A DNA stretch of 64,000 nucleotides from assembly GCF_003987315.1 (NCBI RefSeq), contig NZ_PIPI01000005.1, positions 117,828-181,827 on the forward strand, in the 5' to 3' direction. Under the pieces are notes generated by a model. The model did no database searches. It saw only the letters and a program-made list of their open reading frames with translations, and had not been told where the DNA came from. This DNA comes from Aliidiomarina haloalkalitolerans. GTDB lineage: Bacteria; Pseudomonadota; Gammaproteobacteria; Enterobacterales; Alteromonadaceae. The position numbers and the translations under genes are program-made. Of the stretch, positions 55,304 to 63,876 are shown piece after piece; position 1 is the stretch's first letter; each line of letters opens with the position of its first letter.

Positions 55304-57084
55304 AATTTTTACAATGGCTTCACCGCTGGACAAGCTTGATTATTTTACTACAGGTGTTTCTCTGGACCCTTAGTGCGGCGTGGTTCACTATCATGGACCA
55401 TGACGGCATGAAGGCGCACCAGTATATGGCACATGGCGACCATAGCATGCTCAATACTACGGATATGGTGGATCTGAACCAGTTTGAGCATCACTTTACT
55501 GACGCTTCACTGGTGCGTGTTCAATTGGTCGATGGTATTCCGCAAGTCGTGGTGCGTTATGGAGAAGACGAATACGAATACTTGCATGGCTTAACCGGGC
55601 TTCCCTGGCAAACAGGAGAAGCGATGGCAACACGCCTTGCACAAGCAAGTTATTCCGGTCCCGGTGATGTAAAACGAATTACCGCGATAGAGGAAACCTG
55701 GGAACTTCACGGCTGGAAAGGCAGTGCATGGAAAGTGGAGTTCGGGGATGATTTGAACACTCGTGTCTACGTTGATGAGAATTCCGGAACGGTCATTGAT
55801 CACAGAAATACTCCCTGGGTGATCTCGGATTGGGCCTTCCGGTTGCATTTTATCGACTACACCGGTGGCCGGAACTTTAATAACCTGGTGATTATCACCG
55901 CTGCTGTCGTCACACTCTGGTTTGCGCTTTCAGGGTTGATATTACTCATTAAATTGCTTGGCAGTGGCGAAATGCGCTGGAGCTGGCGCAAGGTACCAAT
56001 GCGCACGCAGGCAGGAGACTCAGAAGTAAATCTGGTGACTCCAAAGCACCGCACTATATTACAAACGTTACAAAGCAACGAGCTACCGATCGGCAGCGGT
56101 TGCGGCGGAGGTGGTACTTGCGGACTGTGTAAAGTGCGTGTTGAAGATGAATCGTTACCTGTTACGGATGCAGAAAGCGAACTTCTGAGCCAGGAAGAGC
56201 TGGCGCAAGGCATCAGACTGGCATGCCGCCATAAAACACCGACGAAAGGAAAAGTGGTGTTACAGGATAATGCTGCCCGTTATGAACTTGAGCTAACAAG
56301 TAGTCGGTTTATTACGCCGCTCATGAAGGAGCTGAAGTTCAGTGTTGTCACGGATGAGCATCCTGAATTTAAGGCGGGTCAGTATGTACAGTTCCTGATA
56401 CCTGAAGCAGTCAGCCGTGCCAGACCGGATGACATTCCTGAACCTTATCATGGCGTTTGGGAGTCGATTGCCGAGGTTGAGTTTGAGCACAGCGAAGTGC
56501 GTCGTAACTACTCCATGGCTGTGCGCCCAGGTGCCGAAGAACTGGTTTTTAACGTGCGCTACCAGCCAACAGCAGACGGCGCAAAAGTACCAGGCGTTGG
56601 TTCCACTTACTTGTTTAATTTGAAGCCTGGGGACAACGTTGTTGTTGAAGGGCCATTTGGGGAGTTTGTGCGAACGGATAACGAGCAGCATGTTCAGTGC
56701 TTTATTGGTGGAGGCGCAGGTATGGCACCATTAAGATCGTTGATTCAGGAAGAGCTGGAGTCTGAATCGCCCCGTAAGATCGAGTTTTTCTACGGAGCGC
56801 GCAGTAAGCAGGAGCTTTGTTATGCAGACGAGTTCGAAGAACTGGCAGAGCAAGGTAAGCTTCTATTTACTCCGGTATTGTCAGAAGCTACGTCGCACTG
56901 TGACTGGGATGGCCCGAAAGGCTTTGTACATCAGACCGTTGAGAATTATTTGAAAGACGTTGATGTGTTAAGCCGGGATTATTATGTCTGCGGCCCACCG
57001 GCTATGCTGGCTGAAACCTTAAAGCTATTAAAGTCGATGGGAGTTCCAGATAGTCAGATACGATTTGACGACTTTGGTAATTAA
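55300..57084 (+). CDS. PepSY membrane protein fused to an NqrF-like 2Fe-2S/FAD/NADH reductase
   Basis: The 594-residue protein has three parts. First, a PepSY-TM part with helices at about 10-30 and 196-220 and a periplasmic domain between, with HDGMKAHQYMAHGDHSM and WAFRLHFIDYTGG. Second, a 2Fe-2S ferredoxin domain (about 235-330) with cysteines in GSGCGGGGTCGLCKV and RLACRHKT. Third, an FNR-like FAD/NAD(P)H domain (about 335-594) with RRNYSMAVRP, FIGGGAGMAPLRS and YYVCGPPAML, ending FDDFGN. The last two parts resemble NqrF. It would carry electrons from NAD(P)H to the periplasmic side and could reduce a ferric siderophore; that use is inferred. Confidence 0.88.
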   Translation: MKFLQWLHRWTSLIILLQVFLWTLSAAWFTIMDHDGMKAHQYMAHGDHSMLNTTDMVDLNQFEHHFTDASLVRVQLVDGIPQVVVRYGEDEYEYLHGLTGLPWQTGEAMATRLAQASYSGPGDVKRITAIEETWELHGWKGSAWKVEFGDDLNTRVYVDENSGTVIDHRNTPWVISDWAFRLHFIDYTGGRNFNNLVIITAAVVTLWFALSGLILLIKLLGSGEMRWSWRKVPMRTQAGDSEVNLVTPKHRTILQTLQSNELPIGSGCGGGGTCGLCKVRVEDESLPVTDAESELLSQEELAQGIRLACRHKTPTKGKVVLQDNAARYELELTSSRFITPLMKELKFSVVTDEHPEFKAGQYVQFLIPEAVSRARPDDIPEPYHGVWESIAEVEFEHSEVRRNYSMAVRPGAEELVFNVRYQPTADGAKVPGVGSTYLFNLKPGDNVVVEGPFGEFVRTDNEQHVQCFIGGGAGMAPLRSLIQEELESESPRKIEFFYGARSKQELCYADEFEELAEQGKLLFTPVLSEATSHCDWDGPKGFVHQTVENYLKDVDVLSRDYYVCGPPAMLAETLKLLKSMGVPDSQIRFDDFGN

Positions 57085-57106
57085 CAGACATTAAATAGTC
57101 AAAGGT

Positions 57107-57135
57107 AACAGGCAGCTTCGGCTGCCTGTTTTTTT
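57107..57135 (+). terminator. Rho-independent terminator of the TonB/PepSY operon
   Basis: AACAGGCAGC (57107-57116), loop TTCG, GCTGCCTGTT (57121-57130), then a T-run. It follows the reductase stop by 22 nt. Confidence 0.92.
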
Positions 57136-57233
57136 GTTCCTTTTTACAGCGGCGGCCTTTCTATTACAATGTCCCGCTGATTAAAATAATAACAAGCGCA
57201 GCCAGGCTGCGTGGACGTGCCAAGGAGATACGC

Positions 57234-57499
57234 ATGTCTGGCGGACAAACCCCATCGAATGCGGAAACCCAGAAACGCGGTTGGTTTACGCGATTCCTCG
57301 ATGCAGTTGAATATCTGGGTAATTTACTGCCCCATCCAGTGAGTCTGTTTGCGCTGTTTTGTGTATTTGTCATTGTTGCCAGTGGCCTTGCAGCGTTCTT
57401 TGGACTAAGCGCTGCTGACCCGCGTCCTGCGGAAATGACAGGCGGTGAACCCGGTGCGTTAATTACGGTTAACAGCCTGATGATCCGTACCAGTACTTT
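57234..57499 (+). pseudogene. N-terminal fragment of an AbgT-family transporter
   Basis: About 88 codons of an AbgT (p-aminobenzoyl-glutamate/folate catabolite transport) gene remain. AAGGAGATACGC precedes the ATG. The sequence FTRFLDAVEYLGNLLPHPVSLFALFCVFVIVASGLAAFFGLSAADPRP is the typical AbgT start with the first TM helix, followed by ITVNSLM. At 57500 an IS3-type end cuts it; no AbgT sequence appears on the other side of the IS remnant. Intact AbgT is about 500 residues, so the gene is dead. Confidence 0.85.
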
Positions 57500-58017
57500 T
57501 GGACACCGAGCTAAGTGAGTAAAATCACTTAACGAGGTGAATCATGAAAGCAAATAAAAAACGCAAAGTCCACACGCAAGAATTTAAAGCAGAAGCTCTG
57601 AAATTAGCTGATTAGCTGAAAGAATAGGCGTTGCAGCGGCTGCTAGAGAACTGAAAGTCTACGAATCCCAGCTGTACAGTTGGCGGACTGCGTCGCAAAA
57701 GAAATCTAGCACGAGCGCCCGAGAAGCAGAGCAAGCCCAGAGTGCAGCGTCGAATTGAGCGAGACGAAGCAATTAAGCAGGCATTTGTTGACTCGAAAGA
57801 GCGCAGCGGCGCTCGACGCTCGGCGTATCCAAGTAGATTTGGCAGACCTCAACATGACACCTGACATCAAAACTATTCGCAATAGCATGATACGCCAGGG
57901 CCTTGTACCTAAGGCCGCACGTAAATTTAAAGTCACCACGAACCGCGCTTATCTGCCCAGTGCGATCGCACCATCAACTTGGTTGATGGCCAGATTATTG
58001 ATAATGACTAAATGTTA
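57500..58017 (+). mobile_element. Degraded IS3-family element
   Basis: The left end starts TGGACACC at 57500. orfA begins with the ATG at 57544 (MKANKKRKVHTQEFKAEALKLAD) and hits a stop within 25 codons; the missing middle continues in another frame as RIGVAAAARELKVYESQLYSWR, the IS3 OrfA helix-turn-helix. orfB pieces RRIERDEAIKQAFVDSKERSGAR and RQGLVPKAARKFKVTT are run together out of frame. The C-terminal DDE part and the right end are missing. A CCATCAAC/GTTGATGG hairpin (57971) lies near the right edge. Between 58018 and 58135 I see nothing but the next gene's 5' region. Confidence 0.82.
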
Positions 58018-58135
58018 AATACCTGTTATTCTAATAAGTCAAACTCCGTTACGCTTAAGTTTGTCTTGATGAAAGAAAGTCGTATTAGGGATAGCGGTCT
58101 CATCGTCGTTGATAGCCTAGGACGGGTTTTATTAC

Positions 58136-60406
58136 ATGCTTTCTTTACGCTGGTTAACGCTTGGCTTGATTGTTTTAGCGCTAATTTTTACCTTGTCGCT
58201 CGGGATGACTCCTGTGCCAACGGCACCCTCCACACATCAGTCTGTGGCGTTGCAGTGGGTCGACGAAACGACCTGCCAGCAATGCCATCTTGACCAAGTC
58301 AAAGAATGGCAAGGTTCTCATCATCAGCTCGCTATGCTGCAACCGGACACGACGAGCGTACGCGGCCCTTTTAACGGCACACAATTTCAAACCGTCGACG
58401 AATCTTTTCTATTCTTCAACGAGGCAGGGCGTTATTTTGTCGAGACGCAAAAGCGAAGCGGGACCAAGATGGTTTACCCGGTGGCTTATACATTTGGTTG
58501 GGAGCCGTTACAGCAGTATTTAATTGAAACCGAGCCGGGTCGACTGCAGGCATTGAGTGTTGCTTGGGATACCGAACGCGAGCAGTGGTTCCATTTATAT
58601 GAAGGTGCTCAGGTCGATGCTACGCATCCGCTGCATTGGCAACAACGCTCGCAAAACGCCAATACGCAATGTATCGAATGTCACACCAGCGGCTATTCAA
58701 TGACTTATAGTCCAAAAGAACATCGGATGGAATCGCAGTGGCAAAGTTTGGGTGTGGGCTGTCAGGCCTGTCATGGCCAAGCCTCACATCATCTGGCTTG
58801 GGCGCAATCCGATGGCGCACAAGCGCCTGACCATTACGGCTTTTCCCGTGCTTTAACTGCGCCAGAACATGGTCAACAACAACTAGAAACCTGTGCACAA
58901 TGCCATAGCCGCCGCACGCCATTGGGTGCGGTTGATGGACAGGGCTCGTTTCACGACGATTACTTATTAAGTTTACTGACCGCGGATCTCTATGAAGTCG
59001 ACGGCCAGATCAGTGATGAAGTTTTTGAATACGGGTCATTTCTGCAAAGTAAAATGTACCAGCAAGGTGTAGTCTGCAGCGATTGCCATAATCCGCATTC
59101 CGCGCAATTTAAAATGCCAGAAATAGCAACCTGTACTCAGTGCCACAACCCGACCAACAAGGTGCCGCGTGAGGGTATTCAAACCGCGAGCTTGAAGGCT
59201 GCGAATTACGCCGGCAGCACCCACCACTTTCATCAGCCAGAGTCGAGCGGTGCCGACTGTCGAAGCTGTCACATGCCAAGCAAAACCTATATGGGCAATG
59301 ATGTCCGCCATGATCATAGTTTTAGCGTGCCTAATCCCACACAAGCATTGACTTTGGGCCATTCGGACGCCTGCTTAAGCTGTCACACGGACGATGATCC
59401 GGAGATTATCATCACTGCCTTTACTGAATGGTATCCAGATTTTACGCCACGTGATGGCGGTTACGCTGTGGCTATGTACAACGCTCGGGGTGGACAGGCC
59501 GGTGCAGTTGAGGCTTTATTACAACAGCTGATGCGCGAAGATCTACCACCGATACGACGTGCTGCTTTGCTTGCGGAAACACCACATTATCCAGCGCCAC
59601 AGTTACAACAGCAGGCTATCCTCGGGCTGCAACATGATGATCCGCTGGTACGGCGGTCTGCATTGAATGCGGTAGCCGAGTTTTTACCCCCCGATCAGCT
59701 ACAACAGATTTTGACCTATTTACAGGCGGACCCGGTGCGTTCGATAAGGGTAACAGCAACCGAGCTTGCGGTTGAACAAACGCGACAAACCGGCCAGCCG
59801 ATGGATCCCTCCAACCTGACCGAGTTGATCGAAATTCAGCAAAAATTAGCCGGCCGTCCGGAAGCTCATTATACGTTAGCCACATTATTACAGTTGCAGC
59901 CGATGTTGCAGCCACAGCAAGTAAGCACTCACTTGTCTACAGCCTTGCGGCTTGCCCCAGACTATACGCCGGCGCTGGTGGCGCAGGCAGAATTGATTGA
60001 GCAACGTGACAGCAGTGAAGGTTTAAATTATTTGCGCCAAGAAGTCGAGCGTTGGCCAAACAATGCGGATTTGCAATTCGCCTTGGCTTTAGCGGAAATC
60101 CGCAACGGTGACCTGGCTGCGGGCACAGAATGGCTCATTGTCGCTCGGCAGAGGGCACCCGAGAATGACTACTACGCCTATGTACTCGCGATCGCGTGGC
60201 ATGATCAAGGACAGATCGGTGCAGCAAAAAACTTACTTCGTGAACAACTGGAAAAGAATCAGCGCAACCGTCAATTGCGGCTGACGCTATTAAATTACCT
60301 CGATGCAAATGATGAATCGCAAGCGGAGGAGAGGGTTAGGCTGATTGAGCAGTGGTCTCGCCAGAATCCGAATGACGCTTTGTTAAAAGCCTATTTAAGG
60401 GAGTGA
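58136..60406 (+). CDS. Octaheme c-type cytochrome with C-terminal HEAT/TPR repeats
   Basis: The 756-residue exported protein has a signal anchor or signal peptide (about 5-22). Eight CXXCH heme sites follow: C47 (CQQCH), C179 (CIECH), C209 (CQACH), C253 (CAQCH), C314 (CSDCH), C333 (CTQCH), C375 (CRSCH) and C413 (CLSCH). Residues about 440-560 are HEAT-like helices (AALLAETPHYPAPQLQQQAILGLQHDDPLVRRSALNAV) and about 590-756 are TPR-like. Such hybrids are seen in marine bacteria; the redox partner is unknown. The sulfatase gene begins 8 nt after its stop, so they form one operon. Its promoter is presumably in the IS remnant or 58018-58135. Confidence 0.88.
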   Translation: MLSLRWLTLGLIVLALIFTLSLGMTPVPTAPSTHQSVALQWVDETTCQQCHLDQVKEWQGSHHQLAMLQPDTTSVRGPFNGTQFQTVDESFLFFNEAGRYFVETQKRSGTKMVYPVAYTFGWEPLQQYLIETEPGRLQALSVAWDTEREQWFHLYEGAQVDATHPLHWQQRSQNANTQCIECHTSGYSMTYSPKEHRMESQWQSLGVGCQACHGQASHHLAWAQSDGAQAPDHYGFSRALTAPEHGQQQLETCAQCHSRRTPLGAVDGQGSFHDDYLLSLLTADLYEVDGQISDEVFEYGSFLQSKMYQQGVVCSDCHNPHSAQFKMPEIATCTQCHNPTNKVPREGIQTASLKAANYAGSTHHFHQPESSGADCRSCHMPSKTYMGNDVRHDHSFSVPNPTQALTLGHSDACLSCHTDDDPEIIITAFTEWYPDFTPRDGGYAVAMYNARGGQAGAVEALLQQLMREDLPPIRRAALLAETPHYPAPQLQQQAILGLQHDDPLVRRSALNAVAEFLPPDQLQQILTYLQADPVRSIRVTATELAVEQTRQTGQPMDPSNLTELIEIQQKLAGRPEAHYTLATLLQLQPMLQPQQVSTHLSTALRLAPDYTPALVAQAELIEQRDSSEGLNYLRQEVERWPNNADLQFALALAEIRNGDLAAGTEWLIVARQRAPENDYYAYVLAIAWHDQGQIGAAKNLLREQLEKNQRNRQLRLTLLNYLDANDESQAEERVRLIEQWSRQNPNDALLKAYLRE

Positions 60407-60413
60407 GAGTGAC

Positions 60414-62648
60414 ATGAGTCGTCAACAGATTTATTGGCTGCGCGCAGTGAGCGCAATGCTGAGCATATTAATTTTAACCGGCTGTAACTGGAATTCGACG
60501 AAGCGTCCTGAGTTTGAGGTCAATCCGCCAACACCGCCTGTTGTGGAACTGCCACCGAATATTTTATTGGTGGTGATGGATGATGTGGGAATCGATCAAC
60601 TTACCGCGTTGGGATATGGCGGTGTGCATCCGCCATCAACACCAGCGATTAACGCGATCGCAGAGCAAGGAGTGCGGTTTCGGAATACTTGGTCGATGCC
60701 TGAATGCTCGCCGGGTCGAGTAGCCTTATTCGCTGGTCGTTATCCACTTCGAACCAATGTTTATCAAGCAATTGGGCCGAATGATTTGGCCAATTCACAA
60801 GTTTCTCCATATGAGCTAACTGCGGCTAAAATGCTGCAAAATGCAGACTATGAAAGTGCCATGTTTGGCAAGTTTCATTTAGCCGGGCCGGATTTTAATC
60901 CTGCTGAAAATGGCACACCTGCGGCATTAGGTTGGGACTTCTTTTATGGGTGGACGGGTGGCTTACCAGCTAGCATTGATACCACAGCGGGTGGTATTGC
61001 TGAGGTAGGCACATATTCTTGCGGCTATGTACCGTCTCTTGAAGAGGATCCGGTTCATGGTGCAGAGTATGGTGCTTGTTACATCCCTAATCTGGCAGAG
61101 GTTTCCTGTCAGAATCTTGAGGGTAGTGCCGAGCAATCCGCGGGTTTGCAATGTTTAGCCAGTGGCGGTGTACTCGTGCCGAACGCAAATTGCATGACAG
61201 AGCCGCCAGCGTCGGTCAATTTCGAGCAAGAAAATGCCTATTATGTGTCGCCATTAGTGATTAATCATCAAGGGGAAGTGACGGAAGTTCCTCTGCGTGA
61301 CCCACGCAGTCGCGGTTATCGTACGACGATTGAGGTCGATGCGGCACGCGAATGGATTCAAAGTCGAAATGGTGATCAGCCTTGGATGGCATCGGTGACA
61401 TTTACCGCACCGCACACTCCCATTCAAACACCACCACCGACCTTATTAAGCTCGGGAATTGAAACTCAGTTACAAGCGGACTGCAGTTTCGAGCCGTCGG
61501 CATTGCCGAATTTTCGGCGCCTCAGTGATGCGACCATTGAGGCAATGGATACAGAGTTTGAACGTCTTCTTGTCGATATCGGCGTAGCTGAACGGAGTGT
61601 TGATGATCGGCTGGTCTATCGCCCTGAAAGTAATACCCTTGTGGTGATTATCGGTGACAACGGTTCTTTTGGACCGACAGTAAAAGCACCATTCGACTTA
61701 TCTCGAGCAAAGGGCTCAGCATATCAAACTGGAATTTGGGTACCGCTCATTGTCGCTGGACCTATGGTGATTGAGCCCGGGCGCAATGTCGAGCATATGG
61801 TCAATGCCGTCGATGTTTTCTCACTATTTGCTGAAGTGGCTGGACTTGACGTAGAAGAGTTTGCAACCGCACAAATCGACAGTGTTGCGATGTTACCCTA
61901 TCTCACGTCGACCACAGCGGACTCACAGCGCAGCTTTAACTTTGCCCAAGGCGGCTTGAATATTCAGCTGAATGGAGGCCGAAACGGACCTTGTGTGATT
62001 GGACAATGTAGCCATACGCCGGTGAGTAAATCGGTCTGCGAAGATAATGGGGGTGTCTGGTGGGGCCAAGGTGCTGATAATCCGGAAGTCATTGATTTTT
62101 ATAATAGCGGTAATTTGGAACAGTGTTGGCAGGTTAATCAGGCAATTTTTAACAAACAACCACAACGTTATGAACAAAATCGAGTGATGATGGGTTGGAC
62201 ACAATACCAAGCCATTCGCAATGAACACTATAAACTGGTGAGCAATTTTGCGCTCGATTACGATCCAGCCACGGATACCTCAATGGATTTGTATAGCGTC
62301 GAATTTTATCGTATCGATCAGGGCTTTCCGCCAGCGTTAGATCGTGAAGATGACGACTTACTGCTCGGTGGTGGATTAGCAAACTTAGATTTGTTGTCGT
62401 CGGAAGAGCGCAACAATTATGAGGCACTGCATCAGCAACTGACCGCGATTCTTGCCAGTAAACCTGGGTGTCCAGGTGATGGTAATTATGACGGCGTTGT
62501 TGATCAGCGAGATCTTGATAACTATGACGCACTCATTGCAAGCGGATGGAATGGTTCGAGTTGGTATGATTTTAATTTCGATGGCGTTACGGATGATGCA
62601 GACCGAGCCATTATCTTGGCGAATATCGATTCGATGTGTCAACAGTGA
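60414..62648 (+). CDS. Sulfatase lipoprotein with a C-terminal dockerin-like repeat
   Basis: The 744-residue protein has a lipoprotein signal peptide (lipobox LTGC, Cys24) and a sulfatase S1-type catalytic domain (about 45-640). Metal site: NILLVVMDDVG (Asp56, Asp57). The formylglycine motif is C-x-P-x-R, present as PECSPGR (Cys98, Pro100, Arg102). Later motifs are FGKFHLAG, FTAPHTP and IIGDNGSFG. The C-terminus (about 690-744) has two EF-hand-like dockerin repeats, DGNYDGVVDQRDLDNYDALI and DFNFDGVTDDADRAIILANI. A dockerin on a surface lipoprotein is unusual and suggests a calcium-dependent partner. A formylglycine-generating enzyme is not in the window. Confidence 0.88.
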   Translation: MSRQQIYWLRAVSAMLSILILTGCNWNSTKRPEFEVNPPTPPVVELPPNILLVVMDDVGIDQLTALGYGGVHPPSTPAINAIAEQGVRFRNTWSMPECSPGRVALFAGRYPLRTNVYQAIGPNDLANSQVSPYELTAAKMLQNADYESAMFGKFHLAGPDFNPAENGTPAALGWDFFYGWTGGLPASIDTTAGGIAEVGTYSCGYVPSLEEDPVHGAEYGACYIPNLAEVSCQNLEGSAEQSAGLQCLASGGVLVPNANCMTEPPASVNFEQENAYYVSPLVINHQGEVTEVPLRDPRSRGYRTTIEVDAAREWIQSRNGDQPWMASVTFTAPHTPIQTPPPTLLSSGIETQLQADCSFEPSALPNFRRLSDATIEAMDTEFERLLVDIGVAERSVDDRLVYRPESNTLVVIIGDNGSFGPTVKAPFDLSRAKGSAYQTGIWVPLIVAGPMVIEPGRNVEHMVNAVDVFSLFAEVAGLDVEEFATAQIDSVAMLPYLTSTTADSQRSFNFAQGGLNIQLNGGRNGPCVIGQCSHTPVSKSVCEDNGGVWWGQGADNPEVIDFYNSGNLEQCWQVNQAIFNKQPQRYEQNRVMMGWTQYQAIRNEHYKLVSNFALDYDPATDTSMDLYSVEFYRIDQGFPPALDREDDDLLLGGGLANLDLLSSEERNNYEALHQQLTAILASKPGCPGDGNYDGVVDQRDLDNYDALIASGWNGSSWYDFNFDGVTDDADRAIILANIDSMCQQ

Positions 62649-62702
62649 TGACCCGTCAACTGGGTAGTGTTCAGAATTCTGTGTCATTTCGATAAACTAA
62701 GC

Positions 62703-62722
62703 AAAAACCCACCGCAAGGGTT
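62703..62722 (+). terminator. Terminator of the sulfatase operon, joined to IS4-type sequence
   Basis: AAAAACCC (62703-62710) pairs with GGGTT (62718-62722); the expected further T-run is replaced by an IS4-type end (AACACCGTTCA). The original uninterrupted terminator is inferred. Confidence 0.5.
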
Positions 62723-62762
62723 AACACCGTTCAATCAAAATACTCTTAACTGAACGGTGTTA
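62721..62762. mobile_element. MITE-like remnant of two IS4-type ends
   Basis: TTAACACCGTTCA (62721-62733) and the right end CTTAACTGAACGGTGTTA (62745-62762) face each other across 11 bp. The right end with three extra bases (62745-62765) is the exact 21-bp reverse complement of the left end at 50257-50277. Together they form a long hairpin. It looks like an IS4 element that lost its interior, or the right border of a segment running from 50.26 kb. Confidence 0.7.
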
Positions 62763-62778
62763 GCCTATTGGCGGTTTT

Positions 62779-62812
62779 TTGTTGGGAGGAACTATTTGTT
62801 GGGAGTAACTAT
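62779..62812 (+). repeat. Two 17-bp direct repeats covering the ung ribosome binding site
   Basis: TTGTTGGGAGGAACTAT (62779-62795) and TTGTTGGGAGTAACTAT (62796-62812) differ at one base. Each has an SD-like GGGAG; only the second is followed by ATG (62811). The duplication gives two candidate ribosome-binding sites. Confidence 0.85.
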
Positions 62813-63524
62813 GCAAACCTGGCAAGAGTTTATAGAAGCCGAGCAGCAACGCGAATATTTTCAAGTGTTGCAAGCCCGGATTGCCGAAGCGAAAGTCAAT
62901 GGCGCCGTTATTTACCCGCCCGAGACTCAGGTTTTTCGTGCTTTTGAACTGACTCCGATTGAACAGGTGAAAGCTGTCGTTATCGGCCAAGACCCCTATC
63001 ACCAACTCGGTCAAGCCCACGGTCTTGCATTTTCTGTTGAGCGAGGCGTGCGTATTCCGCCGTCATTACGCAATATCTACAAAGCTATCCAAGTCGACTA
63101 TCCAGAGGTTGAAATCCCAGATCATGGTGACTTGTCGGCATGGGCGCGGCAAGGTGTCTTGTTGCTGAATACCGCATTAACCGTGGAAGAGGGGAAAGCC
63201 GGAGCACATTCGAAGTGGGGGTGGCATGAGTTTACTGCCCGCGCTTTAGCATTCTTCGCTACTCAAAAGCCAGCCGCTTATTTGCTTTGGGGCGCGCATG
63301 CCCAGCAGGTTGCTGCGAAAGCGCTAGCCACTACGCCATTTGTAGCAGAGAACTTATTATTGCAGTCGGTGCACCCGTCACCACTTTCAGCCCATAAAGG
63401 TTTCCTTGAATGTGGGCATTTCCGTGCGACGAACACGTGGTTACAGGCTCGTCAGCAACCCCCCATTGAATGGTTGCCAGTCGCCAATAATGGTCAAAAA
63501 CAAGGTGATTTGTTCACAAAATAG
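62811..63524 (+). CDS. ung: Uracil-DNA glycosylase
   Basis: Ung removes uracil from DNA. The start is the ATG at 62811, giving MQTWQEFIEAEQQREYF; a longer in-frame ORF adds 18 residues from the repeat region. At 237 residues it fits family 1. Motif 1 is GQDPYHQLGQAHGLAFSV (catalytic Asp about residue 64), followed by GVLLLNTALTVEEGKAGAHS and motif 2 HPSPLSAHKGF (catalytic His). The ribosome binding site lies in the second of two 17-bp repeats. Confidence 0.97.
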   Translation: MQTWQEFIEAEQQREYFQVLQARIAEAKVNGAVIYPPETQVFRAFELTPIEQVKAVVIGQDPYHQLGQAHGLAFSVERGVRIPPSLRNIYKAIQVDYPEVEIPDHGDLSAWARQGVLLLNTALTVEEGKAGAHSKWGWHEFTARALAFFATQKPAAYLLWGAHAQQVAAKALATTPFVAENLLLQSVHPSPLSAHKGFLECGHFRATNTWLQARQQPPIEWLPVANNGQKQGDLFTK

Positions 63525-63614
63525 TAACATTTAGCTTGGCTAAATTATCGAATTATGGTACAACGATGCAGCGGTTGTAAAAATAACAAAAACACAACAT
63601 GCGTTTCATGAAGT

Positions 63615-63646
63615 GGTCACAAAAAGCACCAATAATAGCTGTGACC
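63615..63646. promoter_or_regulatory. Inverted repeat in the ung-DUF3545 intergenic region
   Basis: GGTCACA (63615-63621) and TGTGACC (63640-63646) form a 7-bp inverted repeat with an 18-bp spacer, upstream of the DUF3545 gene. It could be a protein-binding site or an RNA hairpin. Nothing else is seen in 63525-63691 apart from a weak TTTAGC/GCTAAA hairpin after ung. Confidence 0.35.
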
Positions 63647-63691
63647 GAATCGCGGTGATATCACAACGCAAACCACGCAAGGGGGATTCCC

Positions 63692-63856
63692 ATGAACCAT
63701 ACTGAAGAACTTGGTAACAACGAGAAATCGAGTAAGGGCCGGGCAAAACGTAAGTGGCGTGAAATTGAAGCAATAAAAGAACGCCAGCGTTTAGAGAAAG
63801 AGTTGATGGATATCGATTACTGCTATGACTTAGAATCCGACGACCTCGAGTTCTAA
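63692..63856 (+). CDS. DUF3545 small protein
   Basis: This 54-residue protein was found by eye, too short for longer ORF cut-offs. AAGGGGGATTCCC precedes the ATG. The sequence GRAKRKWREIEAIKERQRLEKELMDID is a basic, coiled-coil-like stretch typical of DUF3545 proteins in Vibrio, Shewanella and relatives (about 60 residues). The C-terminus is acidic (DLESDDLEF). Function is unknown. A terminator-like AAAAAGGGCCTC follows and is cut by the IS4 end at 63877. Confidence 0.8.
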   Translation: MNHTEELGNNEKSSKGRAKRKWREIEAIKERQRLEKELMDIDYCYDLESDDLEF

Positions 63857-63876
63857 GAAAAAGGGCCTCTTGCGAG

